Notes: a model not told the origin generated them from the sequence alone. Shown: positions 1 to 6,146, counted from the stretch's first letter. The stretch is 13,040 bases of DNA from an uncultured Eubacteriales bacterium (GCA_900553315.1 USCW01000029.1:1-13040), one strand, 5' to 3'. A program made the numbers and translations.

Positions 1-5
1 GGGGG

Positions 6-47
6 TCCGGGGGAGGGGCCTTTCTCAGAAAGGCCGCCTCCCCCGGA
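6..47 (-). repeat. Bulged-hairpin dispersed repeat, copy R1 (after malG)
   Basis: Near-perfect inverted repeat beginning 14 bases past the malG stop codon. Read on the minus strand it has a 10-bp outer stem starting CCGGGGGAGG, one unpaired C in the 5' arm, an 8-bp inner stem (GGCCTTTC with GAAAGGCC), and a TGA triloop. It is preceded by GGGGAACTCC, exactly as copy R4 is after uvrC. Three other copies lie in this window. It could act as a 3'-end processing or termination hairpin for the malEFG transcript, but no U-tract follows within the window, so it is not a textbook intrinsic terminator. Confidence 0.85.
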
Positions 48-60
48 GTTCCCCACTCCG

Positions 61-912
61 TCACCCCTTCACAGAGCCTCCCGTGATGCCTTCTACGTAG
101 AACTTCTGCATGATGACAAAGAGGATGGAGATCGGGATGGAAACGATGACGCCGCCGGCGCAGAACTGCGCGAAGTAGTTGTTGCGGTTCACCTTGTCCA
201 CCATGGCGAACAGACCCAGCGCAACGGTCTTCTGCGCGCTGATGCCGCTGTTCAGCATGATCGAGGCAAAAATGAAGTCCATCCACGGCGCAAGGAACGA
301 GTTGATGACCGTGTACACAATGATCGGCTTGGACAGCGGAATGATGATCTTCCAGAACACCGTGAACTCGTTCGCGCCCTCCAAATAGGCCGCCTCACGC
401 AGGGACTTCGAAATCGTGTCAAAGAAGCCCTTCGCAATCAGATAGCCCAAACCGGAGCCCGCTGAGTATACGATCACCATGCCCGTCATGGAGTTGGTCA
501 GGTTCAGGTTCTTCATGATGAAGTATACAGCGATCATCGACAGGAAGCCGGGGAACAGATTCATGATGATCGCCAGATTCATCAGGGGCTTGCGCGCCTT
601 AAAGCGCATACAGCTCATGGCGTAAGCCACCATCAAAACAAACAGGCTGGAAATAATGCAGGTGAAAATGGCAATGGTGAACGTGTTCATGAACCATTGC
701 GGGAACTGGTTCACCGTGTCGCTGCTGGGGATCAGAATCGCCTTGTAGTTGTCCAGCGTGTATGCCTTGGGGAAGAACGTGGACAGATTCGGGCCCTTGT
801 CCACACCGAAGGACGTGACCACCAGCCACAGAATCGGAATCAGCCAGAACACGGCCAGCAGGGTCAGCACCAAATGACGGCCGATCTGACGAAGAGTTTT
901 CACAGTTTTCAT
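61..912 (-). CDS. malG: Maltose/maltodextrin-type ABC transporter permease, MalG-like
   Basis: Inner-membrane permease of a carbohydrate (CUT1-type) ABC importer; with the MalF-like partner it forms the pore that accepts sugar from the MalE-like binding protein. The 283-residue length fits MalG. Visible features: an N-terminal membrane segment at about residues 14-34, further hydrophobic segments near 75-100, 110-133, 143-160, 195-215 and 250-270, and the EAA loop that contacts the ATPase (EAAYLEGANEF, from residue 173, with the conserved Gly179). The C-terminal FYVEGITGGSVKG is typical of MalG. The ATG overlaps the malF stop as ATGA, and its ribosome binding site AAGGAGGAG lies inside the last malF codons, so translation is probably coupled. 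No ATPase gene is present; Firmicute maltodextrin importers often share an ATPase encoded elsewhere. The exact sugar (maltose, maltodextrin or another alpha-glucoside) is inferred from family resemblance. Confidence 0.9.
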   Translation of the reverse strand: MKTVKTLRQIGRHLVLTLLAVFWLIPILWLVVTSFGVDKGPNLSTFFPKAYTLDNYKAILIPSSDTVNQFPQWFMNTFTIAIFTCIISSLFVLMVAYAMSCMRFKARKPLMNLAIIMNLFPGFLSMIAVYFIMKNLNLTNSMTGMVIVYSAGSGLGYLIAKGFFDTISKSLREAAYLEGANEFTVFWKIIIPLSKPIIVYTVINSFLAPWMDFIFASIMLNSGISAQKTVALGLFAMVDKVNRNNYFAQFCAGGVIVSIPISILFVIMQKFYVEGITGGSVKG

Positions 913-2381
913 TGGAAATTCTCCTCCTTATCGCCCTTAATCATGCGGTTGAAGGCCACCAGCGTCAAAATCGCGCAGACCACAAAGACCAGAATACCAA
1001 TGACCGAGGCCATCTTGTAGTTGCTCTGATCCTGCGTCAAGCGATACAGCCACGTCACCAGCAGGTCAACCTCGTTGGCGTTCGCGTTGGCCATCAGCTG
1101 GTCGGAGGTCGTGTATACATCCTTGCTCAGCAGATAGATCACGTTGAAGTTGTTGATGTTGCTGACAATGGCGTTCACCAAACTGGGACCGGTGACAAAG
1201 AGGATGTAGGGCATGGTGATGGAGCGGAAGGACTGCCACGCGTTCGCGCCGTCGATCTTCGCGCTTTCCAGCAGCTCGCCGGGGATATTCATCAAAATAC
1301 CCGTGGCGATCAGCATCTGATAGGGTACGCCGACCCAGATATTGATCAAAATAATCATGGGTCGCGCCCAGGCCGGGTGCGTCAGGAAGGGAATGAAGTT
1401 CGCCGTGGGGATCGCGCCCACGCTGTAAAGCCAATCGGTCAGGCCGATGTTTTTGCAGATGGTGTTCACAATGCCCGCGTCCGCGAAGAAATTGCGTACC
1501 AGCAGCAGACTCACGAACTGCGGCACCGCAATAGCAACCATGAAGCAGGTACGCCAAAACTTTTTGCCCTTGGTGTTTTTGTTATTGATGAACATGGCCA
1601 GCAGAATGCCGCCGAAGTAGCAGGTGAAGGTTGCCACCACGGCCCATACCATTGTCCAAGCCAGTACCCTGCCAAACGCATAGGCGAAGGTGCTGTCTGC
1701 GGTCATGCTGAACAGCGTCTTGAAGTTATTCAGGCCCACCCATGTAAACAGCTTGGCGGGCACCAGATGATTGCGGTCGTAATTGGTGAACGCGATGAGG
1801 ATCATCACGATCAGAGGAATGATGGTAAAGCACACCACGCCCAGCACCGGCAGAGACAGCAGCGTGCGGTGGAACTTCTTGCCGAAGCAGTCCGCCACGT
1901 CTTCCTTGAAGGAATTGACGTGCTTGCCCGCCTTGGCGCGAACCTCCACCTCGCGGGCCGCACGAATGCTGCGCACCCACATGGTCACGGCAGCCAGCAG
2001 CAGTACGCAGCCGATCACGCCGAACAGCAGAATCAGGAAGGAATTATCATAGTCGTTGAATTCGTTCTTACGGGTCTCCGGGTTATAGACACGCTGCTGC
2101 TGCACCGTACCGAGGGTGTTCAGCTTGCTCATGTACGGCCAGAACACCACCGGAATGAGATAGGCGAACAGCGCCTCAACCACAGTCAGCAGAATTCCCT
2201 TGAGGTACTGCTTCCGGGCCACACAGCTGCTGCCCCACAGGAGCGCCGACAGCTTAACCCAAACGTCGCCCTCCACAAAGTCCTTCACCAGCCCCGTCAG
2301 GTAGGACCAGACGGAGGCAAAAAAACGGACGATTCCCGGCTGCTTCACCGGGACGGCCTGCGTGCTTGCCTTCTTATCCAT
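909..2381 (-). CDS. malF: Maltose/maltodextrin-type ABC transporter permease, MalF-like
   Basis: Second permease subunit of the importer. From the ATG at 2381 the protein is 490 residues. This start is preferred over the in-frame upstream one at 2438 because AAGGAG lies 10 bases before it and the extra 19 residues would run back into a perfect 28-base inverted repeat. Hydrophobic segments are visible near residues 60-82, 115-135, 175-197, 236-264, 276-296, 341-362, 393-412 and 457-476, the extended membrane layout of MalF proteins. The EAA loop is at about 369-380 (ELLESAKIDGANAW). A charged cytoplasmic or linker stretch rich in Lys, Arg and Glu spans 137-172. The last codons encode KEENFQ and double as the Shine-Dalgarno of malG, overlapping it by 4 bases. 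It is separated from malE by 196 bases containing two strong hairpins. Confidence 0.9.
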   Translation of the reverse strand: MDKKASTQAVPVKQPGIVRFFASVWSYLTGLVKDFVEGDVWVKLSALLWGSSCVARKQYLKGILLTVVEALFAYLIPVVFWPYMSKLNTLGTVQQQRVYNPETRKNEFNDYDNSFLILLFGVIGCVLLLAAVTMWVRSIRAAREVEVRAKAGKHVNSFKEDVADCFGKKFHRTLLSLPVLGVVCFTIIPLIVMILIAFTNYDRNHLVPAKLFTWVGLNNFKTLFSMTADSTFAYAFGRVLAWTMVWAVVATFTCYFGGILLAMFINNKNTKGKKFWRTCFMVAIAVPQFVSLLLVRNFFADAGIVNTICKNIGLTDWLYSVGAIPTANFIPFLTHPAWARPMIILINIWVGVPYQMLIATGILMNIPGELLESAKIDGANAWQSFRSITMPYILFVTGPSLVNAIVSNINNFNVIYLLSKDVYTTSDQLMANANANEVDLLVTWLYRLTQDQSNYKMASVIGILVFVVCAILTLVAFNRMIKGDKEENFQ

Positions 2382-2411
2382 CGCGCCTGCGCTCCTTACG
2401 TAGCAATGTTT

Positions 2412-2439
2412 CGTGAAAGCGGCTGCGGCCGCTTTCACG
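2412..2439. repeat. Perfect 12-bp-stem hairpin upstream of malF
   Basis: Arms CGTGAAAGCGGC and GCCGCTTTCACG are exactly complementary around a four-base loop. It lies about 14 bases upstream of the malF ribosome binding site on the transcript. No run of T follows in the minus direction, so it is more likely an RNA stability or processing structure than a terminator. Confidence 0.75.
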
Positions 2440-2514
2440 CGTTGGGAATTTCCAGCCTTTCCTTTTTTCTTTCGACCCGCTTTGCGAACGGAAAGCTTTT
2501 AGGAGGCCGCGAAA

Positions 2515-2553
2515 GGCCGCCCCGCCGCTGGAAAACCGGCGGGCAGGGCGGCC
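2515..2553 (-). terminator. GC-rich hairpin after malE, possible attenuator
   Basis: It begins 24 bases past the malE stop. On the minus strand an outer stem GGCCGCCC with GGGCGGCC encloses a further CCGCCG/CGGCGG pairing with a small bulge, followed by only TTTCG. The weak T-run suggests partial termination or a block to 3' exonucleases, which would leave more malE than malFG message, as is common in binding-protein operons. The function is inferred; the hairpin is directly visible. Confidence 0.55.
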
Positions 2554-2577
2554 CATGTCGCTCTACTTATTTCAGAA

Positions 2578-3792
2578 TTATTGATCCGCAGCGGCGGTGA
2601 TACCGGCCACGCAGTTATCCAGCAGGGTCTGGAGATCGGTGCCATCGGGGTTGCCGTTGACGATGATCTTGCCCAGAGCAGCCGCAGTGTCCCAGAACTT
2701 GGAACCAACGCGCTGCACATCAGCGTAGGGAGCCTGCGCCACGATAGCGGCAATAGCGGGTTCAGCCTGCACAACCTCGGAAGCCAGCGCCTTGGTGTTG
2801 GACGGGCCCTGACGACGCATGGCAAAACGAGAAACCTGGCTCTCCTCGTTGGTCATGAAAGCCGCAAAGTCCATAGCTGCGCCCAGATTCTCGGAGTAGG
2901 GGTTCACACCAACCAGCTTGAAGCCGGAGAAAGAAGCCATCTGCACTTCCTGACCAGCCACCGTATAGGTAGGCAACTTAGTAGCGGCGTAGTTGTCGCC
3001 CCAAGCCTCGGCAGCCACATTGGCATTCCAAGTACCGGACACGCCTGCGATGATGGAACCATCCTTCACGCCAGCCACGAAGGGATCGGAATCAGCTTCC
3101 TTGAAGCCGGGGTTAGAAGCGATCGCCAGCAGCGCTTCCACAACCTGCACGCCGGTGATGGGGGTGTCGGTCGCGTTCCAGTTGCAGGAATTGGTCACGC
3201 CATCCTCATTCACGTGCATGTCCAGACCCGCGCCCTTGAACCAGCTGTAGAAATACCACGCATTGCTCATGGGGAAGCCGACATACTTGCCAGCGGCCGC
3301 AGCCTTGTCCAGCATGGTATTGAAAGACTTCACATCATCCTCGGTGAAGTATTCCTTGTTGTAGAACATGAAATAGCCGTTATCCGCAGTAGCAGGATAG
3401 GCATACAGATTGCCGTCCTCGCCGGTAGCGGCAGCGATGGATTCGGGGGTGTTGTTGGCGATGATGTCATCAGCGCCATCCAGAACCTGCTGGAGAGCGC
3501 CGCCGTTGAGCAGGCTGTTGAACTGGTCATCCGCAAAGGTGAACACGTCCGCAGCGGCGGTGGGGTCGTTCAGCACAGTCTTGGAGCAGTCGCCCTCGTT
3601 CTGCACGCCCACGTTGATGGTGTAGTTATTGTCGGGATAAGCGGCCTTGAAGTTTTCGATCACGCCGTTGATCCACTCGATGTCCTGATTGTCGCCGACC
3701 CAAACCGTCAGGGTCACGTCTTCCGCCAGCGCGCAGGAGCACAGAGACAGCACCATGCACAGCGCCAGCACCAGAGAAAGGATCTTCTTCAT
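2578..3792 (-). CDS. malE: Extracellular maltodextrin-type sugar-binding protein, MalE-like
   Basis: Solute-binding protein of the importer, which captures sugar outside the membrane and delivers it to MalFG. It is 404 residues. The N-terminus is a secretion signal: MKK, a hydrophobic core to about residue 17, then LCSC at 17-20, which could be a lipobox with lipidated Cys20; ALA at 21-23 could instead be a signal peptidase I site. The mature part starts TLTVWVGDNQDIEWINGVIE, the usual opening of family-1 sugar-binding proteins, and contains NGYFMFYNKEYF near residue 140 and an aromatic WYFYSWF patch near 178-184, suited to stacking on sugar rings. AAGGAGG sits 9 bases before the ATG. It is first gene of the malEFG unit and begins 76 bases after the regulator stop, with an operator-like palindrome between. 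Substrate assignment is by family resemblance. Confidence 0.88.
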   Translation of the reverse strand: MKKILSLVLALCMVLSLCSCALAEDVTLTVWVGDNQDIEWINGVIENFKAAYPDNNYTINVGVQNEGDCSKTVLNDPTAAADVFTFADDQFNSLLNGGALQQVLDGADDIIANNTPESIAAATGEDGNLYAYPATADNGYFMFYNKEYFTEDDVKSFNTMLDKAAAAGKYVGFPMSNAWYFYSWFKGAGLDMHVNEDGVTNSCNWNATDTPITGVQVVEALLAIASNPGFKEADSDPFVAGVKDGSIIAGVSGTWNANVAAEAWGDNYAATKLPTYTVAGQEVQMASFSGFKLVGVNPYSENLGAAMDFAAFMTNEESQVSRFAMRRQGPSNTKALASEVVQAEPAIAAIVAQAPYADVQRVGSKFWDTAAALGKIIVNGNPDGTDLQTLLDNCVAGITAAADQ

Positions 3793-3817
3793 AGAAAATT
3801 TCCTCCTTCTATTCTCA

Positions 3818-3837
3818 CGCGGAGTATTTTTCCCGCG
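3818..3837. repeat. Short inverted repeat in the malE leader
   Basis: Arms CGCGG and CCGCG flank a 10-base AT-rich centre, 7 bases upstream of the malE Shine-Dalgarno. It could form a small leader hairpin or be a protein-binding site. Short enough that chance is possible. Confidence 0.35.
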
Positions 3838-3855
3838 ATGAGTACAAAATATCAG

Positions 3856-3866
3856 CGGTTCAACCG
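3856..3866. promoter_or_regulatory. Candidate LacI-family operator before malE
   Basis: The 11-base palindrome CGGTTCAACCG lies in the 76-base gap between the regulator stop and malE, starting 2 bases after the stop codon. It carries the same CGGT/ACCG half-sites as the palindrome in the regulator's own promoter. I could not find a convincing -35/-10 pair for malE: TTGAAC falls inside the palindrome but has no good -10 at 16-18 bases. malE may therefore depend partly on read-through from the regulator gene, for which no terminator is visible. Confidence 0.45.
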
Positions 3867-3868
3867 TT

Positions 3869-4885
3869 TTACCGCCTTGGGGATGCGATGGATTCCCGCA
3901 GCAGAGGCGCGGCCGTCACGGTCAGGTGCCGTGCGGAGCCGTCCTTTTCCATCATGTCCAGCAGCACATCTACGCTTTGCCGGGCAATTTCCTCCTGCGG
4001 CTGCACGATGGTGGACAGGCTGGGAATGAAATACTTGCCCATTTCCACGCCGTCGAAGCCTACCACGCTCACGTCCTCCGGCACGCGTCGATTGATGTCC
4101 CTCAAGGCGCGGATCACGCCCATAGCGACCATGTCGCTCATGGCGAATACCGCCGTGGTATCCGACCGGGTGGCAAAGAAATTTCGTGCGGCGTTATACG
4201 CATCCTCCAAGGAGAAGCGCGTTTCCACGTAGCGTGTTTCGTCAAACGGCACGCCCGCCTGTTCGCAAGCTTCCCGTGCGCCGATGTAGCGATCCGCCAA
4301 ACCGTCGCCCTGATTGCGGCTGCCTCCGAAAATAGCGATTTTCGTATGTCCCGCACGGATCAGCATCTCCATAGCTTCGCGGCCCATGCGCCGGTCATCG
4401 ATAGACACCGACGCAGCCCGGGGCAGTCCTGCGTTTATGGCGTTCACGGTGGCGAACACCATGGGCACGTCCTGTCCCCGCAGCACCTCCAGCCGCTCGT
4501 CCAGCCGGCTGCCGATGAAGATGAAGCCACGCGCCCGTTTTTCGTGCATCAGCCGCAGGGCCGTTTGGAATTCATCGTCCTTTTCGTCAATGGACTCCAT
4601 AAGGAAGCTTACGTCCGACTCCCGTGCAAATTGCAGCATGGTCTCCGCCAGCCCGCTGAGGAAGGGATTCGACCGACCGCGCAATATCAACGCCGCCACA
4701 TCCCCGTCCAGCTGCTTGAGACTCCGCGCATTCGCGTTGCCCACAAAGTTGCACTCCACCATCACGCGTTCCACCTTCTCGCGGGTGGCCGCGTTCACGT
4801 CCGGTCGATGGTTCAATACTCGGGACACCGTTGTCACGCTTACGCCCGCCAGCTGAGCTACATCGCGGATCGTATATATTTTCAT
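3869..4885 (-). CDS. LacI-family transcriptional regulator of the mal-like operon
   Basis: A 338-residue DNA-binding repressor with a sugar-sensing domain. The N-terminus IRDVAQLAGVSVTTVSRVLN (residues 6-25) is a classic LacI helix-turn-helix; ARSLKQ at 53-58 is the hinge helix, with Leu56 at the position that inserts into the minor groove in LacI. The rest is a periplasmic-binding-protein-like effector domain (VSVVGFDGVEMGKYFIPSLSTI near the C-terminus). The ATG at 4885 is chosen because GGAGG lies 7 bases before it; a GTG at 4903 would add six residues and overlap that site. The gene precedes malEFG in the same direction, and operator-like palindromes stand before both transcription units, so it probably represses the operon and itself until an alpha-glucoside appears. 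It could be called malR by context, but the ligand is not shown by sequence. Confidence 0.9.
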   Translation of the reverse strand: MKIYTIRDVAQLAGVSVTTVSRVLNHRPDVNAATREKVERVMVECNFVGNANARSLKQLDGDVAALILRGRSNPFLSGLAETMLQFARESDVSFLMESIDEKDDEFQTALRLMHEKRARGFIFIGSRLDERLEVLRGQDVPMVFATVNAINAGLPRAASVSIDDRRMGREAMEMLIRAGHTKIAIFGGSRNQGDGLADRYIGAREACEQAGVPFDETRYVETRFSLEDAYNAARNFFATRSDTTAVFAMSDMVAMGVIRALRDINRRVPEDVSVVGFDGVEMGKYFIPSLSTIVQPQEEIARQSVDVLLDMMEKDGSARHLTVTAAPLLRESIASPRR

Positions 4886-4916
4886 TTCCCCGCCTCCGCT
4901 CACTGCCGGTAGAAAT

Positions 4917-4947
4917 CGTTATCGGTACCGTTGTCGGTAACGTTTCC
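4917..4947. promoter_or_regulatory. Operator-like palindromes in the regulator 5' region
   Basis: Contains the perfect 8-base palindrome CGGTACCG (4923-4930), an imperfect outer inverted repeat CGTTATCGG with TCGGTAACG (7 of 9 positions), and a near-direct repeat TCGGTACCGTT then TCGGTAACGTT with a 12-base period. It lies immediately downstream of the predicted transcription start of the regulator gene, the right place for repression of its own transcription. Confidence 0.6.
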
Positions 4948-4955
4948 ATGTCTAT

Positions 4956-4984
4956 ATACTAATCTTTATCTCCCATTCTGTCAA
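4956..4984 (-). promoter_or_regulatory. Sigma-A promoter of the LacI-family regulator
   Basis: On the minus strand a consensus -35 TTGACA (4979-4984), a spacer of exactly 17 bases, and -10 TAGTAT (4956-4961). A run of eight T on the plus strand (4999-5006, A-tract on the transcribed side) lies upstream and could act as an UP element. Predicted start near 4949. Confidence 0.8.
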
Positions 4985-5010
4985 TACCTCGGACGAAATT
5001 TTTTTTGCGA

Positions 5011-5032
5011 GGGAGGGCGCTTTTCTGAAAAG
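5011..5032 (+). repeat. Possible degenerate fragment of the bulged-hairpin repeat
   Basis: The stretch begins GGGAGGGCGC and continues CTTTTCTGAAAAG, echoing the G-rich arm, inner arm and TGA loop of copies R1-R4 but without a complementary outer arm. It lies just before copy R2. It may be a decayed half-copy or coincidence. Confidence 0.3.
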
Positions 5033-5049
5033 ATTTGCGAGTGGGGGAT

Positions 5050-5095
5050 TCTGGGGAGGAGGCAGCTTCTCTGAGAGAAGCTCCTCCTCCCCAGA
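5050..5095 (+). repeat. Bulged-hairpin dispersed repeat, copy R2
   Basis: A 46-base hairpin: outer stem TCTGGGGAGGAGG with CCTCCTCCCCAGA, one unpaired C in the 5' arm, inner stem AGCTTCTC with GAGAAGCT, loop TGA. It is followed by ACCCC and CCCGAAGAG (5104-5112), a tail also found beside copy R3 in the opposite orientation. No plus-strand gene ends just before it, so unlike R1 and R4 it is not a gene-end structure. Confidence 0.85.
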
Positions 5096-5192
5096 CCCCT
5101 TCTCCCGAAGAGCGGCTGGCGTTTGAGTTGGAGGCTTCTTCGGAGTTGGTTCCGCCTGTACGGTAAGTGCGTCTCCGATAAGCTTGGTTGTG

Positions 5193-5221
5193 GTCACGGC
5201 GGCTGACAGAGCCGCCGCGAC
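5193..5221. repeat. GC-rich hairpin repeat, copy 1 of an inverted pair
   Basis: Self-complementary arms GTCACGGCGGCT and AGCCGCCGCGAC (one mismatch) around a five-base loop. Twenty-four bases of it (5196-5219) recur in inverted orientation at 5586-5609 with a single difference, so this is a repeat element rather than a chance hairpin. Confidence 0.75.
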
Positions 5222-5250
5222 CTATGCGGCGTTGAGGGCGAACCCCTCCG

Positions 5251-5330
5251 CCCGCATATCGCGGGTACCTCCCCTTTCAGGGGAGGCTTTGCTCGGTTTT
5301 CCTCCAAAGGGCTCCCTCCGCAGAGGGGGC
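5251..5330. repeat. Cluster of three short hairpins (modular intergenic repeat)
   Basis: Three hairpins in series: CCCGC with GCGGG (5251-5265); CCTCCCC with GGGGAGG (5268-5286); GCTCCCTC with GAGGGGGC, one G-U pair (5311-5330). The surrounding words (AACCCCTCCG, CTGTCAG, CTGACTGAGG) match my memory of modular dispersed repeats common between genes of gut Clostridia; I have not searched a database. No coding potential is seen. Confidence 0.65.
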
Positions 5331-5339
5331 TGTCAGAGG

Positions 5340-5412
5340 TTCACTATTCCGCTTGCGGAATAGTGAAGTCGCTTTAGCGACCGGTGTATTCAATCTGAGA
5401 TTGAATACACCG
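5340..5412. repeat. Three perfect hairpins laid end to end
   Basis: Hairpin A (5340-5367) has arms TTCACTATTCCG and CGGAATAGTGAA with loop CTTG. Hairpin B (5368-5381) has arms GTCGCT and AGCGAC with loop TT. Hairpin C (5382-5412) has arms CGGTGTATTCAATC and GATTGAATACACCG with loop TGA. They abut with no base between them and no mismatch in any stem. Flanking GTCAG (5332-5336) and CTGAC (5426-5430) could pair to close the group into a four-way, cloverleaf-like fold. Function unknown; it could be an RNA, a cruciform-forming repeat, or a nested insertion into an older repeat. Confidence 0.8.
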
Positions 5413-5582
5413 CCTTTCCGATAGGCTGACTGAGGATAAGCCCTCCAAGTTGGCCTTCATACCAGTTGCTTTTTCTCCCCCCTCCCCCTACCCCAAAATC
5501 CGCGAAACGTCCCGCCCGCACCTCCTCTCCGAAAGGGAAATCCCGTTTCCATCACGAATATTCCTCCCAATACCCCACGCAC

Positions 5583-5613
5583 GTCCGCGGCGGCTCTGTC
5601 CGCCGCCGTGGAC
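5583..5613. repeat. GC-rich hairpin repeat, copy 2 of an inverted pair
   Basis: Arms GTCCGCGGCGGC and GCCGCCGTGGAC pair with one G-U across a seven-base loop. Its core (5586-5609) is the reverse complement of 5196-5219 with one difference. The segments between the two copies are not otherwise recognisably alike. Confidence 0.75.
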
Positions 5614-5710
5614 GCCTCCCTCCACCGGAGCCACGCCCTACCTAACATGGGCGCGAACCTCCGCAGGAAGAGTCGAGCTTATTCCCAGCCACTCTTCGGG
5701 AGAGAGGGTC

Positions 5711-5752
5711 TGGGGGAGAGGCGCTTCTCTTAGAGAAGCGGCCTCTCCCACA
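5711..5752 (-). repeat. Bulged-hairpin dispersed repeat, copy R3
   Basis: Read on the minus strand: outer stem GGGAGAGG with CCTCTCCC, one unpaired C in the 5' arm, inner stem GCTTCTC with GAGAAGC, loop TAA. It is followed by CAGACCC and CCCGAAGAG (reverse of 5692-5700), the same tail as R2, so R2 and R3 point toward each other and bound the island. It lies about 65 bases past the end of the small minus-strand reading frame at 5819. Confidence 0.85.
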
Positions 5753-5818
5753 GAGTCTCGGAATGAATGTCATGGTCAATGATGCAGGATATGTACTGCT
5801 ACGTAATGGACTTGATGG

Positions 5819-6046
5819 TCAGCCCAACTTGTTGCAAATGGCTTCGCTGGTGTTCCAATCGTAGGAAGGATCAAACTCCGTGGGATGCGCGATCTGCGCT
5901 TCAAATTCCTCGGGGGACATGTCACAACCGAGCGCCTTGGCAGCATACAGCCGCAGCGTGGTGGTCGTGACATGATTCAGCTCAGCCATTTTTTCAATGG
6001 AAATCAGTCCGGCAGGTATGCGGAACGTTCCTCCTGAATTGCCCAA
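5819..6046 (-). pseudogene. Probable decayed helix-turn-helix gene fragment
   Basis: An open frame of at most 75 codons with only a TTG available at its far end; no ATG stands near the AGGAGGAA at about 6029-6036, and the first ATG (5989) lies some 40 bases from it. The segment ISIEKMAELNHVTTTTLRLY (residues 16-35) resembles the N-terminal DNA-binding helix pair of MerR-family regulators (IxExAxLxxVTxxTLRxY). What follows, AAKALGCDMSPEEFEAQIAHP, does not continue a MerR protein and looks instead like the end of a small XRE-type or antitoxin-like protein. The whole is far shorter than a MerR regulator. It is most simply a remnant joined by deletion; a genuine small protein cannot be excluded. 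It sits between the repeat island and the ribosomal operon terminators. Confidence 0.45.
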
Positions 6047-6075
6047 GCGCTCATGTTAAGATAAAGTTTAGTAGG

Positions 6076-6100
6076 AAAAAATGCGTCAAGCTTGACGCAT
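6076..6100 (-). terminator. Second terminator of the ribosomal operon
   Basis: An exact palindrome beginning ATGCGTCAAG (6081-6100) forms an 8-bp stem with a four-base loop, followed on the minus strand by six T and CC. It stands directly after the first terminator, so the operon has two terminators in tandem. Because the stem is symmetrical it would also terminate plus-strand transcripts, though without a strong T-run on that side. Confidence 0.85.
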
Positions 6101-6135
6101 AGAAAAAGAGGAAGGCAATTGCTTGCCTTCCTCTT
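6101..6135 (-). terminator. First intrinsic terminator after rplQ
   Basis: Thirteen perfect base pairs (AAGAGGAAGGCAA with TTGCCTTCCTCTT) closed by a GCAA tetraloop and running into a T-stretch. It starts 11 bases after the rplQ stop codon and ends the rpsM-rplQ operon. Confidence 0.92.
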
Positions 6136-6146
6136 GGAGAACTAAA

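Larger units (their letters stand above)
5041..5818. other. Gene-free repeat island
   Basis: About 780 bases between the regulator promoter and the small HTH fragment hold only the repeats listed separately. Reading frames here are low-complexity and cross hairpins on both strands, and none has a ribosome binding site with a plausible start. From 5460 to 5580 the plus strand is pyrimidine-rich (runs of C and CT) with no feature I can name. Inverted outer copies (R2, R3) and inverted inner copies (5193-5221, 5583-5613) give the island overall mirror symmetry, as a non-autonomous mobile element might have, but no target-site duplication is visible. Confidence 0.6.

Noticed and set aside
912..2600. 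Long plus-strand reading frame opposite malF (and similar ones opposite malE, the regulator, rpoA and rpsD)
   Set aside because: These are antisense shadows with His-, Gln- and Arg-rich composition typical of GC-rich complementary frames; the minus-strand genes are unmistakable.
4952..5197. Minus-strand reading frame of 81 codons upstream of the regulator
   Set aside because: It is rich in Pro, Glu and Lys, runs through hairpin R2 and through the regulator promoter, and has no ribosome binding site. It is a by-product of the repeats.
5193..5412. CRISPR array or tRNA cluster in the hairpin-dense region
   Set aside because: The hairpins differ in sequence and spacing, there are no regular direct repeats with spacers, and no anticodon arm or T-loop motif (GGTTCGAATCC type) is present.
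5041..5765. Insertion sequence with transposase
   Set aside because: No transposase-like reading frame (DDE, HUH tyrosine or serine motif) exists in the island and no target-site duplication is visible at its ends.
5450..5782. Plus-strand reading frame of 110 codons in the repeat island
   Set aside because: Composition follows the pyrimidine-rich DNA, it crosses two hairpin repeats, and it resembles no protein family I know.
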